Of a stretch of 64,000 nt of DNA, positions 24,119 through 35,968 are shown piece by piece. The notes under the pieces are model-generated. The model did not search any database and had not been told where the DNA came from. It saw only the letters and a program-made list of their open reading frames with translations. This stretch comes from Utricularia gibba (Eukaryota > Streptophyta > Magnoliopsida > Lamiales > Lentibulariaceae). The stretch is taken from the NCBI GenBank assembly GCA_002189035.1, contig NEEC01000015.1, forward strand, positions 1,116,001 to 1,180,000, given 5' to 3'. The translations under genes and the position numbers were made by a program. How positions within the stretch are numbered: position 1 is the first letter of the stretch; each line of letters opens with the position of its first letter.

Positions 24119-27100
24119 ATGCTTTTTGTAGTGGGTTTGGTGGGAGCAGAGCCGGAATGGCATGATAGGAGGCTTTTACAGGAGAATAATTCTACTAATG
24201 AGTTCGTATTTCTGGCGATCTGCGCCTCATAATCTTGTTTGTCTTGAGTTTCCCGTGTTCAGTATCAACCTATTGTTGAAGATTGGTTTGTATTTTTCAG
24301 AGAAAGGCATGCTTCGGATTACTGTTCTATGTACAGAATTTGTGGAGCACGAGCTGATGGAAAAGTTCTGAATTGCCCTTTCGGATCGCCATCGGTGAAG
24401 GTTGGTGATCTGGTAGTTTTTAGGTTACAGCCTATTTGATCGAATTTTCGCGAACCTTGCTTGGCAGCCCAGTGATTTACTATCTGCGAAGATACAAAGT
24501 TTGTGCCCCTCAATTACTGGAAATGTGTGTTGTACAGAGGATCAGTTCGACACTTTACGATCGCAAGTCCAACAAGTACGAAGCTTCTTCATTTATAGCC
24601 AATATGGCCCGCGTGCAACTTCCATCTGGGTTTTGAAAATTCTTTTTTCTTTTTTTTTTTCGGGATTTATATTGGTGGGTTGATGCTTTTCAGGCAATTC
24701 CACTTCTCGTTGGTTGCCCTGCGTGTTTGAGAAATTTCCTGAATCTGTTCTGTGAGCTTACTTGCTCTCCTAACCAGAGCCAGTTTATCAATGTGTCTTC
24801 TATTTCCACTGTGAGTAGTCAAACTTTTTCAAATCTTTAAAATTTTTTTGAAATGCACCGTCATGGTGGTTGTTTTAAGTATGAGGTTTTGTGTTTCTTT
24901 TTTCCCCTGCTGCCTCTAAAGGTTGGTGGCAATTCAACTGCTGATGGAATCCAGTATTACATAACTGATGCTTTTGGCGAGGGATTGTTTGAATCCTGCA
25001 AAAATGTAAAATTTGGTACCCTGAATACTCGAGCCATAGATTTGCTTGGTGCCGGTGCTGAAAATTTTAGAGGTAATTTGTCTCAACGGTCTCTTGGGTT
25101 TGCGTACATGAGATTCTGCCTGTTGCATTTGTTGTCCTATTGTACTTGCTGTAAAAAGACGGGTTCTGAATGCAATGAAGCTTTTACTCTGGTTGATTAA
25201 CTAGATTCACCTTGGCTAATGTGACTGCATTGAATTTGAATGCCCTCTTTGTGTGTGGTTTTTTCTAGGACGGCTTTTGATAAATACTCACCTACTGCAG
25301 AATGGTTTGCTTTTCTTGGGAGAAAGGCAGGGCTTGGTGTTCCTGGATCTCCATATTCTATAAGTTTTTTGCCTGCTGCCCCTACATCATCAGGAATTCG
25401 ACCAATGAATTTGTCTGTGTACTCATGCGGTGATACTTCATTAGGCTGTTCATGTGGTGACTGCCCCTCATCGGTGGCCTGTTCAAATTCTGTTCTTCCT
25501 CGTACTCCTCCAAGGAGAAGTTCGTGTTCAGTAAAAATAGGTTCTATAAAGGTCAAATTGTCCCATTGCTTATAAAGCCTTCGAATCGTAAATTAGTGTC
25601 TCAAATTTGATTCATTTGTCCTTTATGAGTGCAGGCAACATGCATTGAATTTGCTTTGACAATCGTGTACATTATACTCATCTCTGCCTTTCTCGGATGG
25701 GGGTTGTTTCACAGAAGGAAAACGTCTCCCACATCTAATACTGAAGAGTTAACTGACGCTGGTGTTGTTGGCCACATAAACAGTGAAAAGGATAATAATG
25801 CTCCTTTGCAGGTCTGGATCAATATGAATTTCCTGATTTTGTTCATCTTGTACGGTTGTTTTAACCCTATAGGTCTATTTGTACTGAAACGCTGCTAGAC
25901 AGTTACAGAGCTTCGTTGTGTTTTTAGAAAGAAAATTCTTGTATGTCTTTTTATCTTTTCAACTGTGCGTTTCACTTCAACTATGCACAGTGCATTGCGT
26001 GTTAGGTGGTTCTTTTGGTCGGATTCATGCTTCTCCTTTCCAGCATACTTCCTGCACAATCCCTTATGCATTTCTTTTCTTTATTGTAGGTGGATGCGCA
26101 GGCTAGTCGATTGAATAACTCAATAAAACTCTCTGTTGTTCAAGGATACATGTCAAAGTTTTACCAGTGAGTGACAATACAAATAAAATTATCTTTCATG
26201 TTCTAGTTATGAACAAACTTCCTAGCCTTGTTGACATGGATTAAACATCTCTGTTTCAGGGGATATGGTACATGGGTAGCAAGACATCCAGTCATGCTGT
26301 TAGTATTGTCAGTTGGTGTAGTTCTGGTGCTCTGTATTGGGCTTATTCGGCTCCATGTGGAGACAAGGCCAGAGAAGGTAGAAGCATGCATTTTATTTTA
26401 CCTTAATCGTAGTGTTGAAGTCCTTATTTTTGTGGCAGTCAAGTATACTATAAAAACATGTTTGAAGTGACTGCAAGATTGGATGGGATCCTATGGTTGC
26501 CTATGTATTTTGGTAACAAAAACCTTGTGTATAAATTGAATACAAAAGACTAGAATGACATTCTTGCCACAAGGTCTATCTGTCAGTTGCGAACTTGTGC
26601 CTCTTGCGCATGTGGCACATCCTATTTACACTAAAGGAAGCTTATCGTACTTGTGCAGTTGTGGGTTGGCCCCAGGAGTAGAGCTGCCAGAGAGAAGGAA
26701 TTTTTTGACAACCACCTGGCTCCCTTTTATAGAATTGAACAGGTATTTCAAAAATAATTCTCTGGCAATTAGGGAATATATTTTCAAGGAACTGAAAAGT
26801 AGAAACTTCTCAGCTTATAATAGCTACTGTTCCTGAAACTCCTCATGGAAAAGCACCAAGTATAGTAACAGACAGCAATATCAATTTGTTATTCGACATC
26901 CAGAAAAAGGTAATCATAGTTTTTCTACACTGGCCTGTTTGACATAATGATTGATGGTTTCCTTCGGTTTACTGGCATCATTTCGTTTTTGATAGGTGGA
27001 TGCCATTAGGGCTAACTTCTCTGGTGATTTGGTTTCGCTTACTGACATATGCATGAAGCCCCTTGGTACAGATTGTGCCACTCAAAGTGTTCTTCAGGTA

Positions 27101-30100
27101 TCAGGACTCTCTAATGTTTTTATATTCATGTCACTGTCTAACTGAGCAGCCAGCTTAAAGTATTTTTTTGGGTTACTAACAGTACTTCAAGATGGATTCT
27201 AAAAATTATGATAGCTTTGGGGGAGTACGTCATGTAGAGTACTGTGTTCAGGTAACTTTCAACAGTCAATGTGAAACATAAAGTTGCATATGTTGTCTTT
27301 TGTATTTTCCTGCACTCTGATTTTGTCTACTAATTCGTTATCTCAATATATCTTTTAGCATTATACCTCTGCAGAGACATGTGCCAGTGCCTTCAAAGCC
27401 CCACTTGATCCAAGTACAGCTCTCGGTGGTTACTCTGGCAATAACTATTTGGAGGTAGTTTATGCCATCGATTGGTTTGAGTGTGTGAGTAGCATTCACT
27501 TTAAAAAACTATTCATTTCATCTAGGCTTCAGCATTCCTGGTGACATACCCTGTTAACAACAACGTTGACAAACAAGGGAATTTTACCAAGAGGGCCATC
27601 GCGTGGGAGAAAGAGTTCATTCAGCTAGCAAAGGTTCGTTTGTACTTCCCAAACTTTTTCATTTGTTGAGGGAATCCATCTAAACTCAGGATCTTATCAT
27701 CATTGCAGAAGGAGATTTTGCCAATGGTTCAGTCTAGGAACTTGACACTTGCATTTTCCTCAGAAAGCTCTATTGAGGAAGAGTTGAAACGGGAGAGCAC
27801 AGCAGATGTTATTACAATCTTGGTACGGAGTTGAATCTCTGTCTGTGACTCTTTTTCCCATTCTTCTGAATAAAGTTTCATTCATTCACTTTTGCTTCCC
27901 AGATTAGCTATCTTGTGATGTTTGCATACATTTCCTTGACTCTGGGAGATGCTTCTCATTTATCGTCAATCTACATCTCATCAAAGGTATGATCTCCTAG
28001 AAATTGTAAGCGCTCAAATCTAATGTTGCTTTCTAAATCTTGTAAATCTTGCAGAGTTTAGTTACTCTCAGTAGCTACTTTTGCATTTGCAGGTATTGCT
28101 GGGACTTTCAGGTGTTTTGCTTGTTATGCTTTCTGTACTTGGATCAGTTGGGTTTTTCAGCGCCATTGGTATAAAATCTACACTGATAATAATGGAAGTC
28201 ATCCCTTTCCTTGTTTTAGCCGTAAGTTCTATTTCCAAGGATTACTTCAGTAGGTTTTCCCATGCTCTTAGAACTTAAAGAAATGTGTTTTTCTTTGAAT
28301 AAATTAGCTGGCCCTGGAGTCTGCAAAATTAATTTTTCTAAAACCTTGTTTATTACTCGTATGCCTTTAAGATGGATACAGTTTTGATCACTACTCTTTT
28401 CTCATAATTAATTGACCAAGTCTAATTGAGGAAAATGAATTGTGTCTTGATGTTTTTAGGTTGGTGTGGATAATATGTGCATCTTGGTTCATGCTGTGAA
28501 GAGACAAAAGATAGACTTGGATATAGAGGAACGTGTTAGTAATGCCCTTGTTGAGGTTGGGCCATCTATTACATTAGCCAGTGTTTCTGAAGTCCTGGCA
28601 TTTGCTGTTGGAAGTTTTATTTCTATGCCAGCATGCCGTGTGTTTTCAATGTTTGCTGGTATGAACTTCATCATCTTCTCTTTTGTTTAGCCCAAGATTA
28701 AAAGAACTTCATTACTGTATTTGCAGCACTGGCTGTTCTTTTGGATTTTCTTCTTCAAGTTACTGCATTTGTTGCCTTAATTGTTCTGGACTTCCGGAGA
28801 GCTGAGAATAACAGGATAGATTGCTTGCCTTGTATTAGAGTGTCGACGCAGAATACTGATACAGACAAAGGTATTTTTGTTTGTTTTTTTTTTAAACTTC
28901 ATCCTGTTTCTCTTCGCGTGCATTAAACAAGAGATTCATGTGAAATTGCAGATAATCATCAGAGGAAACATAGTCTGCTCGTCAGATACATGAAGGTAGG
29001 AGACATTAGATTCTCACCATTGTTGTTATTCAATAACATTACAACAGGTACTTGAGTTCTTTGAAAGCTCATATGAGTGCTTGCCTTTGCTAACTAGGAA
29101 ATTCATGCTCCAGTCTTGAATAATTGGGGTGTAAAGCTGCTTGTCGTCTGTCTCTTTGTTGGATTCACTTTTGCATGCATAGTAAGTAATTCCTTTTTGG
29201 TGTTGCATTCCATCCTTTTTGCCTTTTTCTGATCCCCCAAAAATAATCCTCTTTGACCATTGTAAGGCATTATTCCCGAGAATTGAACCCGGTTTGGAGC
29301 AACAAATCGTTGTTCCTCGAGATTCATACCTTCAGGTGTTAGCATCTTTGATGATTTTATTCATGCTCTTCAGTATAGTGCCGTTCCTTTGAAAAATTGA
29401 TAGTTTTGTAATGCTTCTGATTGTTGCAGGGCTACTTCGGCAACATTTCAGAATACCTCAGAATTGGTCCACCGGTCTACTTTGTAGTGAAAAACTACAA
29501 TTACAGGTACTTTCACTGATCACATCAATACTGATTTAGAATTCCTCCCTGAAGGCAATACGAGTCTGGGGGACACAGTGTTCTTCATTGTGTTATTCAG
29601 TGCTTCATCCATGAATTGAGTTTCCGTTCTTTCATTTTTTTTATATTTTTCCCTACCCAGTTCAGAGTCAAGACAAACGAACTTGCTATGCTCCATCAGT
29701 CATTGTGACTCTAATTCTCTTGTGAATGAGGTAAAGTTATTTCATTTTTGTTCAGGGTTTATAGTAATGGAAATTGCATTTTTTTCTTGGATGATGGCGT
29801 TTGTATATCACATATCAAGTTGTGAGATTGTTCATACTTCACATGCCTGAGTTATATAACCTTTTTAAATTTCTAGATATCAAGAGCATCATTAGTTGCA
29901 GACTCAAGTTACATAGCTAAACCAGCAGCTTCATGGATCGACGATTTCCTTGTTTGGTTATCTCCTGAAGCCTTCGGCTGTTGTAGAAAGTTCACAAATG
30001 GGAGTTACTGTCCTCCTGATGATCAGGTTTTGGCATGAGTTTGAATACTTCAGTCATCTTTTTTCAATATTCCTTCTCTTTACCCATAAATGTGAATTGG

Positions 30101-31994
30101 GTTAGGTTGTGGTAGCGTAAATCTAACATCATCTTTTTACAGCCACCCTGTTGTTCATCTGGTAGTGCTACATGTGGACTCAGCCCTGTGTGCAAGGACT
30201 GCACTACTGTAACCTAACCATCTTAAACCTTTCATTTTTCGGTTGTGGTCTTCATTTGGATTATCGACTAAATTCAGGATTCTTTTTCCTAGTGCTTTCG
30301 CCATTCAGATCTTCAAAATGATCGGCCTTCCACAGCACAGTTCCGGGACATGCTCCCCTGGTTTCTCAACGCATTACCTTCTGCTGATTGTGCAAAAGCA
30401 GGAAATGGAGCATATACAGGCAATGTTCAGCTCAGAGGTAGTGTCTGGCTCCTTGACTCTGTTGTTTTTTTTACTTTCATTCTTTCTTGTTGAAGTTTGC
30501 AAAAGCATCTACCACTTCACCAGGCTATGAGGATGGAATCATCCAAGCATCAGCATTTCGGACATACCATACACCCCTTAATAAGCAGGTGCATTGTCAT
30601 TTCCATTTGCACCATCTGCTTTTTTGGTAAGTTTTGTAGATATTATCATCGGCAGGCTGATTACGTCAATGCGATGAGGGCTGCACGGCAGTTTAGCTCA
30701 AAGATGTCGGAATCTCTGGGGGTATGTCTTGCCATTGACCTTTCGTCCCCTCCTTTGTAATGCTATTTGCCTTCCATAACTCCTTTCTGGCGCAGATGGA
30801 GGTCTTCCCGTATTCTGTGTTCTACATATTCTTCGAGCAGTACCTTGATATTTGGAAGGTAGCTCTGATCAACCTCGCCATAGCTATTGGTTAGCAAACT
30901 TTCTTCACCTTTCTGTTGGCTTCATCATTTGTTTTTCTGGGAATGAAACACTGATGCATTGTCTTCCTAGTCTGAAATAGATTTTGTCTTGCAGGTGCAG
31001 TTTTCATTGTCTGCTTACTCATCGCATCCAGGCAAGTAGTTCACTAACTTAAAAACTGATTATCTCTCATTCCCAGGAGATTTCAAACTCCAGTTCTCTG
31101 TCTGATATAGTTTGTGGACCTCGGCGATAATTCTTCTTGTTATGGTGATGATAATCGTGGATCTTTTGGTACATTCATGTTACCCTCACGAGACCGCCTT
31201 TTTTTCCAAGAGCAGAACTGAACTCTTGGTGGCGTTTTCAGCAGCCACATTCTCTAACAGAATGAGATTTTCAGGGACTCATGGCCATCCTGCATATCCA
31301 GCTTAACGCCATCTCCGTTGTGAACCTCGTCATGTCTGTGGGCATTGCTGTAGAGTTCAGTGTGCATCTAACGCATGCTTTCCTGGTTAGATTCTACTCC
31401 TCCACTGAGGCACTGCAGCATGGACACTTCCTGGTTAGATTTCCCACCAGGATGAAGTGAAACTGGGGTTTGCTGTTTCAGGTGAGCAGTGGAGATCGGA
31501 GTGAACGAATGAAGGAAGCTCTGACCACCATGGGAGCCTCTGTCTTCAGGTCCTCCTACTCACGAACTTGTGTCTTTGATCCTCTGACATGCTGAAACCT
31601 GTGATCCTTCCTGTTGCTTCTTCAGTGGGATCACGCTGACGAAACTCGTCGGAGTGATCGTGCTCGGATTCGCAAGGACGCAAGTATTTGTGGTACGTGA
31701 ACTCGACGCCGGAACTCCTCATTCTGATCTTCGTCCTAACCAGGAATTTGCAGGTTTACTACTTCAAAATGTACCTCTCTCTCGTGCTCCTCGGTTTCCT
31801 CCATGGACTCGTCTTCTTACCTGTGAGTGTTGGTTTCATCATTCATGCGAATGCCGGAACAATCAGTGAGTAAGACCCTTTTCCGATGGTGGTCGGCGTT
31901 GCAGGTCATACTCAGCCTTTTCGGGCCGCCGTCGCGGTGCGCTGCTGTGAAAAATCAAGAGGATCTTCCGTCCACGTCGTCGTCGTCGTCCTGA
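24119..31994 (+). CDS. NPC1: NPC1-type intracellular sterol transporter
   Basis: Large polytopic protein related to Niemann-Pick C1, which moves sterols and related lipids out of late endosomes or vacuole. About 30 short exons; I followed the frame exon by exon and saw no break. Order: signal region MLFVVGLVGAEP; cysteine-rich N-terminal sterol-binding domain (HASDYCSMYRICGARADGK, QSLCPSITGNVCCTEDQF, CPACLRNFLNLFCELTCSPN); first membrane segment; lumenal loop (FDNHLAPFYRIEQ, TVPETPHGKAPS); sterol-sensing domain at about 27900-28800 (SYLVMFAYISLTLGDASH, VGVDNMCILVHAVKRQ); cysteine-rich loop; C-terminal helices (LVMSVGIAVEF, LTKLVGVIVLGFARTQVFVV). It ends in a Ser run and stop at 31992-31994. 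The ATG used directly follows a splice acceptor, so an extra upstream exon may supply a longer signal peptide. Confidence 0.93.
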
Positions 31995-32378
31995 ATGAGT
32001 TGGACTTCAAATAGGTTTAGTGAATGCGGGTGTCAAATATTTAATATTATATATGCTACAATTTATGACATTTTATTTACCTGATTTTACGTCTTTTAAT
32101 TCCGTAATTAATACTAATATATGGATAAAAATGAATGAATAATTATTGCATTTTTTGAAGATTGGGCTTGAAATAAACCGGGGGGTTGCGGTATATGTGA
32201 AAAGACGAATGTACCCTTTTTCATTTGTTGACGGACTCGTTTTCCGACGGCGACCGAGAGTCCGACACTGATGCTAGCGTCTGGCTATTCGTGAAGCTGA
32301 AGGCTAACCGAAGGGGAATTTTGATGATCGAGTGCAGGAGCGTTTGCCGGCGGGGGATTAGGTATTCGCTGGAGAGAA
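31995..32378. other. Spacer and APH-1 leader
   Basis: Short same-strand spacer between the NPC1 stop and the APH-1 ATG. The first half is AT-rich 3' flank; the GC-rich second half (from about 32220) is probably APH-1 promoter and leader. No other gene is seen. Confidence 0.5.
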
Positions 32379-34004
32379 ATGACGGTGGCGGCCGGTGTCG
32401 GTTACGCTTTGCTGGCGCTCGGCCCTTCTCTTTCGCTTTTCGTCGCTGTTATCTGTCGGAAGCCTTTTCTTGTTCTCACCCTCCTCTCCAGGTTCGTCAC
32501 CCCTTTTGAAGGAGAATCAGGGGAATTTGTATCGTCAAGAATTTGAAGTTGTGTTGTCTTGATTGTTGTAGCACATTGGTATGGCTGATGAGTCTAATCG
32601 CGTTATCAGCTCTGTGGAGACCGTTTATCCCCTTCAAAACTACGGCGTCTTGGCCGTATGCGATCGTGATTCTCTCAGCCGTCGCCTGTCAGGAAGCACT
32701 TCGGATTTTATGGTGGAGACTCTATAAGTAGGTTTTGCCCGTCCCCCATTTTTTCAGCTGAAATCCTTTCTTGATATGTGGTAGAGGCCTATACTTTCTC
32801 AGGGTTTGATGTTTGTCCATTTTTTTTTTTGGTGAATAATACTAGGAGAATGGAGGAAGTACTGGATGCTTTTGCTGATAGAGTTTCAAAGCCTCGCCTG
32901 TTTGTTACTGACAAAATGCAAATTGCCCTTGGTAAGTGACGTGGTTTATGTTTTCACTGGAGCCATGATCATGCTTCTCGTATCTGTGTTCGTTTTTTGA
33001 AATACAAAGGGGTATATTCATCTTCCCTTGTCATATGCAGCTGGGGGAATGGGTCATGGTGTGGCTCATGCTGTCTTTTTCTGCATAAGCCTTCTAACTC
33101 CTGCTTTTGGACCAGCAACATACTATACTGAAAAATGCTCAAGAATCCCCTTTTTTCTTGTATCTGGTATGCAAATCCTTTATGCTATGGAAGGTGGTAA
33201 TTTAGTCCAGTATCTGGTTCCACAGATTTATTTGCAGTGTATACATTGATTTTTGGTAGCTCACTTTGTCTTTACAGTAGACTGATACACAGTCTTTTTT
33301 TTGTAAATATAAGCGCCAAATGAAATTTTGATTGATGGCTTACTGAGTTCTTGATGAAACTTAGGAATTAGAATGAGAGGATTATGTTTGAAAATACTTG
33401 CGCTTAATGGGGTTACAACTAGAAAATGGAACATTGCTTTTGTTATCTCAGGATATGGTTTTTACGGTTTAAAATCATGTTGCTTTGTAGACCTTCGAGT
33501 TACTGAGTATTTATCGTCACAAAAGACACCTTTTCGTGCCTCATGTGATGCAGAATCAGATATCTTAAGTATTCATGATGTATTATTATTTTTTTCACAT
33601 CATTCGAGGTGAAATCCCCTCTCTGCAGCTCTGATAGCGCTTGCCTTCGTGACGATCCACACTTTCTCAATGGTCATTGCATTCAGCGGTCATGCAGATG
33701 GCAATCGAACTGATCAGTATTTTGCTCCTGTCGTCCATCTCACCTCGGGAATGCTTGTAAGCATTAATTCTTTCTCATTTGAAGCATATGCTGTAGAAGC
33801 CATTTTTTCTTTGTTGGTGGCCATCCATATAAGCAACTCCTTGCTTATTCTCAGACGCTGATAAATCTAGCCTCCGGTGGCTGCGTTATTGGCATTCCTC
33901 TTCTATTCTTCGTCGCTGCTGTAACTCTTGCTTACTGCGGCAATGTGGTCTGGAGAAGACTCACTGCGAGTGCAAACAGGGCCAGGCAAGAAATTGTGCG
34001 GTGA
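32379..34004 (+). CDS. APH1: Gamma-secretase subunit APH-1
   Basis: Multi-pass scaffold subunit of the gamma-secretase intramembrane protease (with presenilin, nicastrin, PEN-2). Six exons close in phase: 32379-32491, 32572-32727, 32846-32931, 33041-33166, 33629-33756, 33855-34004; 252 residues. It begins [20 protein letters not shown] and has about seven hydrophobic segments. Conserved blocks include [13 protein letters not shown] (the GxxxG helix with histidine) and [20 protein letters not shown], the latter holding the second conserved histidine. The end is [14 protein letters not shown]. Length and segment order match plant APH-1, which lacks an extended tail. It directly follows NPC1 on the same strand, but eukaryotic genes of this kind are independent units. 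Confidence 0.93.
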
Positions 34005-34193
34005 TGCATCATTTGGGTACACCGGAGTTGTTTTATTCCTTATTTTTGCACTGGGATCTTCCAATCTCAACTCCTGGCAATTTTCACTGAATGAATCTCT
34101 TTGAATTTCGTTATCTACCCAGAGAATTGCTACAGTGGTAACTGATAAGGTGGCGCTTAGCCTGTAACCCTTGAGAAATAGTGACAGAAATAA

Positions 34194-35015
34194 ATGGCCT
34201 CTGTCTGCGGCTTCAACTCCGGACGCGTGGCGGGAGCCGTATTCTTCTCCGAGTTTCACAGAAACTTCCGATTGATGTGTCTCCTTTGCTGACTTCCTCG
34301 CGTTCCTCGCTCCAGCGACAGTCGCCAACTTAGGGCCTGGGTTCGACATTCTCGGCTGCGATATAGACGGCGTCGTGGTGACTGTCGATCTCCGTGTGGG
34401 ACCGAGTTCGCCCGGACAAATCTCGATTTCCCACCTCTCCAGCGCTGGCACCCGTCGCAGCAAGAATCTCCTTTGGAACTGCATCGTAGTTGCCGCCATT
34501 ACCCAATGCTCGAAGTCGGTTAGGTCAGTGGGAGGGGCTCTCTTTGTCCTTCGAAAAGAATCTCCCTCTCGGGAGTATCATCGGCTCCATCGCCGCCAGC
34601 GCTGCGGTGACCAAGCGCTTCTTCGAGTCCGGGAGGATTTGCTTTGATTCTTATAAGCCTCTGGAACAAATAATGCCCTTGAAATTCCCACATGAGAAAG
34701 AGATGTTACTTTTTGGTGAATTCTGAATTTGATGCTTCAACTAGAGGAGCCTTGCCACCGGAGATCGACGCCATGTCTCAACATGCTTGGAACTGCAGCC
34801 AGGCTGGGGCTTTAGTTGCCTCTGTTTTGCGAGGTGACATTGAAGGATTTGGTAAAGCTTTGCCTTCTGATAAGATAGTGGAGCCAAAGAGAGCTCTCTT
34901 TCAAGAAAGCTGCACGATTAGTGGACGTGAGCCGACTACTGTGGCAGTGACGGATAATAAGGACAAGGGCTGGCAAATTGGAGAGCACATGATTGAGGCT
35001 TCCATGGTTAAATGA
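34194..35015 (+). pseudogene. HSK: Degraded homoserine kinase copy
   Basis: Intronless stretch recognisable as homoserine kinase (GHMP kinase family, threonine biosynthesis) but broken many times. An ATG at 34194 opens a plastid-transit-like segment (MASVCGFNSGRVAGAVFF) that stops near 34290. The family start FLAPATVANLGPGFDILGCD appears in another frame at 34303. Later pieces (GLSLSFEKNLPLG, about 34535; SEFDASTRGALPPEID, about 34728; GKALPSDKIVEPKRALF, about 34851) need further frame changes. The phosphate-binding glycine loop has decayed to GSIIGSIAASAA, the region corresponding to HADNIAPAIMGGF is missing, and another short deletion precedes SCTISGREPTTVAV. It lies just 3' of APH-1. Homoserine kinase is naturally intronless in Arabidopsis, so lack of introns does not prove retroposition. 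Confidence 0.88.
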
Positions 35016-35123
35016 ATCAATTTGCAGCATCTCTTGCGAATGGAGTTGAATTTCCATAGAGATATTGGCATACTTCATTGCAAGAAACAAGCACTGAAAC
35101 TCTATAACAAAAGATGCACAGTT

Positions 35124-35968
35124 TCATATTTTCCTGTTTCTTCTAACTCCTACTCTTCTTTCCTTCACTGCAGTAGATTTCTCAGCAGTCATCATAACAG
35201 GCAACGGGGGCTTCATGTTCTCTTTTCTAGTAGAGCTTCTCAGTGAGTACCTTGGTGTTGCTTTCACAGCCACTTCCCTTGGCTGTGGCACAGGACTCAT
35301 TACAGCAGCCGCTTCCACCAGGGCATCTGCATTTCTGCTGGGCTTGATGCTCTCTCTTTTCTTTGCTGACTCAACTCTCACACCAAGATCATAACCAGGC
35401 TTCTTCTCCTTGACCCCTATGGCTTCGGTCTTCTTTCTCTTGAGCCTCTCGTTTCTTCGGGCTGCGTACTCATCATACAGCCTACCCCTTTCAAACAAAG
35501 GACCACCACTGCCTTCATACGCCCTACTCTCTCTGCTCCCTAGTTCTTGGTGCACCATTTTTGTTAGAGCAAGTATTTCACTTGAAATCGCCTGATACTC
35601 AGGTCGCAGATCAGGCACTTCCACATCCAAGAAACGATCAGGCATCTGGGGTTTCATCATCGAGCCTGGTGTTTCATTTTCCACGGCGATGAATTCAAGT
35701 CGACAAGAACACGGAATCAATTAAGCCAATTCGTAACATCACACAGGGAAAGCACACAGAATCGTTGGGTCTAGCCCTAATTAACCAATTCGCATCCGAT
35801 TTTGAACCGCAAACCACCCGCGAACCCACAGAAGAAAGACCAACGGATATCGGGAATACCTGGGGATGAACGGATTACGTTGGGCGAGACAGGCTGAAGC
35901 GGCTTCCTTGACTGGAGACGTCCCGGAGATCTTGCGAGAGGAGGCTTTGCGCTCGATCTCAACGCCAT
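35124..35968 (-). CDS. Conserved basic plant protein, unknown function
   Basis: Two exons close in phase: 35968-35860 and 35665-35124, giving 216 residues. The N-terminus is basic and Pro-rich (MALRSSAKPPLARSPGRLQS). It is followed by PDLRPEYQAISSEILALTKM, a predicted helix; then GPLFERGRLYDEYAARRNER, which is very charged; then a Lys/Arg-rich region with nuclear-localisation-like stretches. It ends PRYSLRSSTRKENMKPPLPV and RRVGVRRNRKI. I recall similar uncharacterised plant proteins with the PDLRPEYQ and LFERGRxYDEYxARRNERLK blocks, but no function. Composition suggests a nuclear, largely disordered protein. The splice donor after RSSP joins to GSMMKPQ. Confidence 0.72.

Noticed and set aside
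33903..34499. 198-codon minus-strand frame antisense to the APH-1 end and the homoserine kinase copy
   Set aside because: It is the reverse reading of GC-rich coding-derived sequence; the plus-strand similarity explains the interval.
35410..35595. Hydrophobic plus-strand frame antisense to the basic protein
   Set aside because: Shadow of the Lys/Arg/Glu-rich minus-strand coding sequence.
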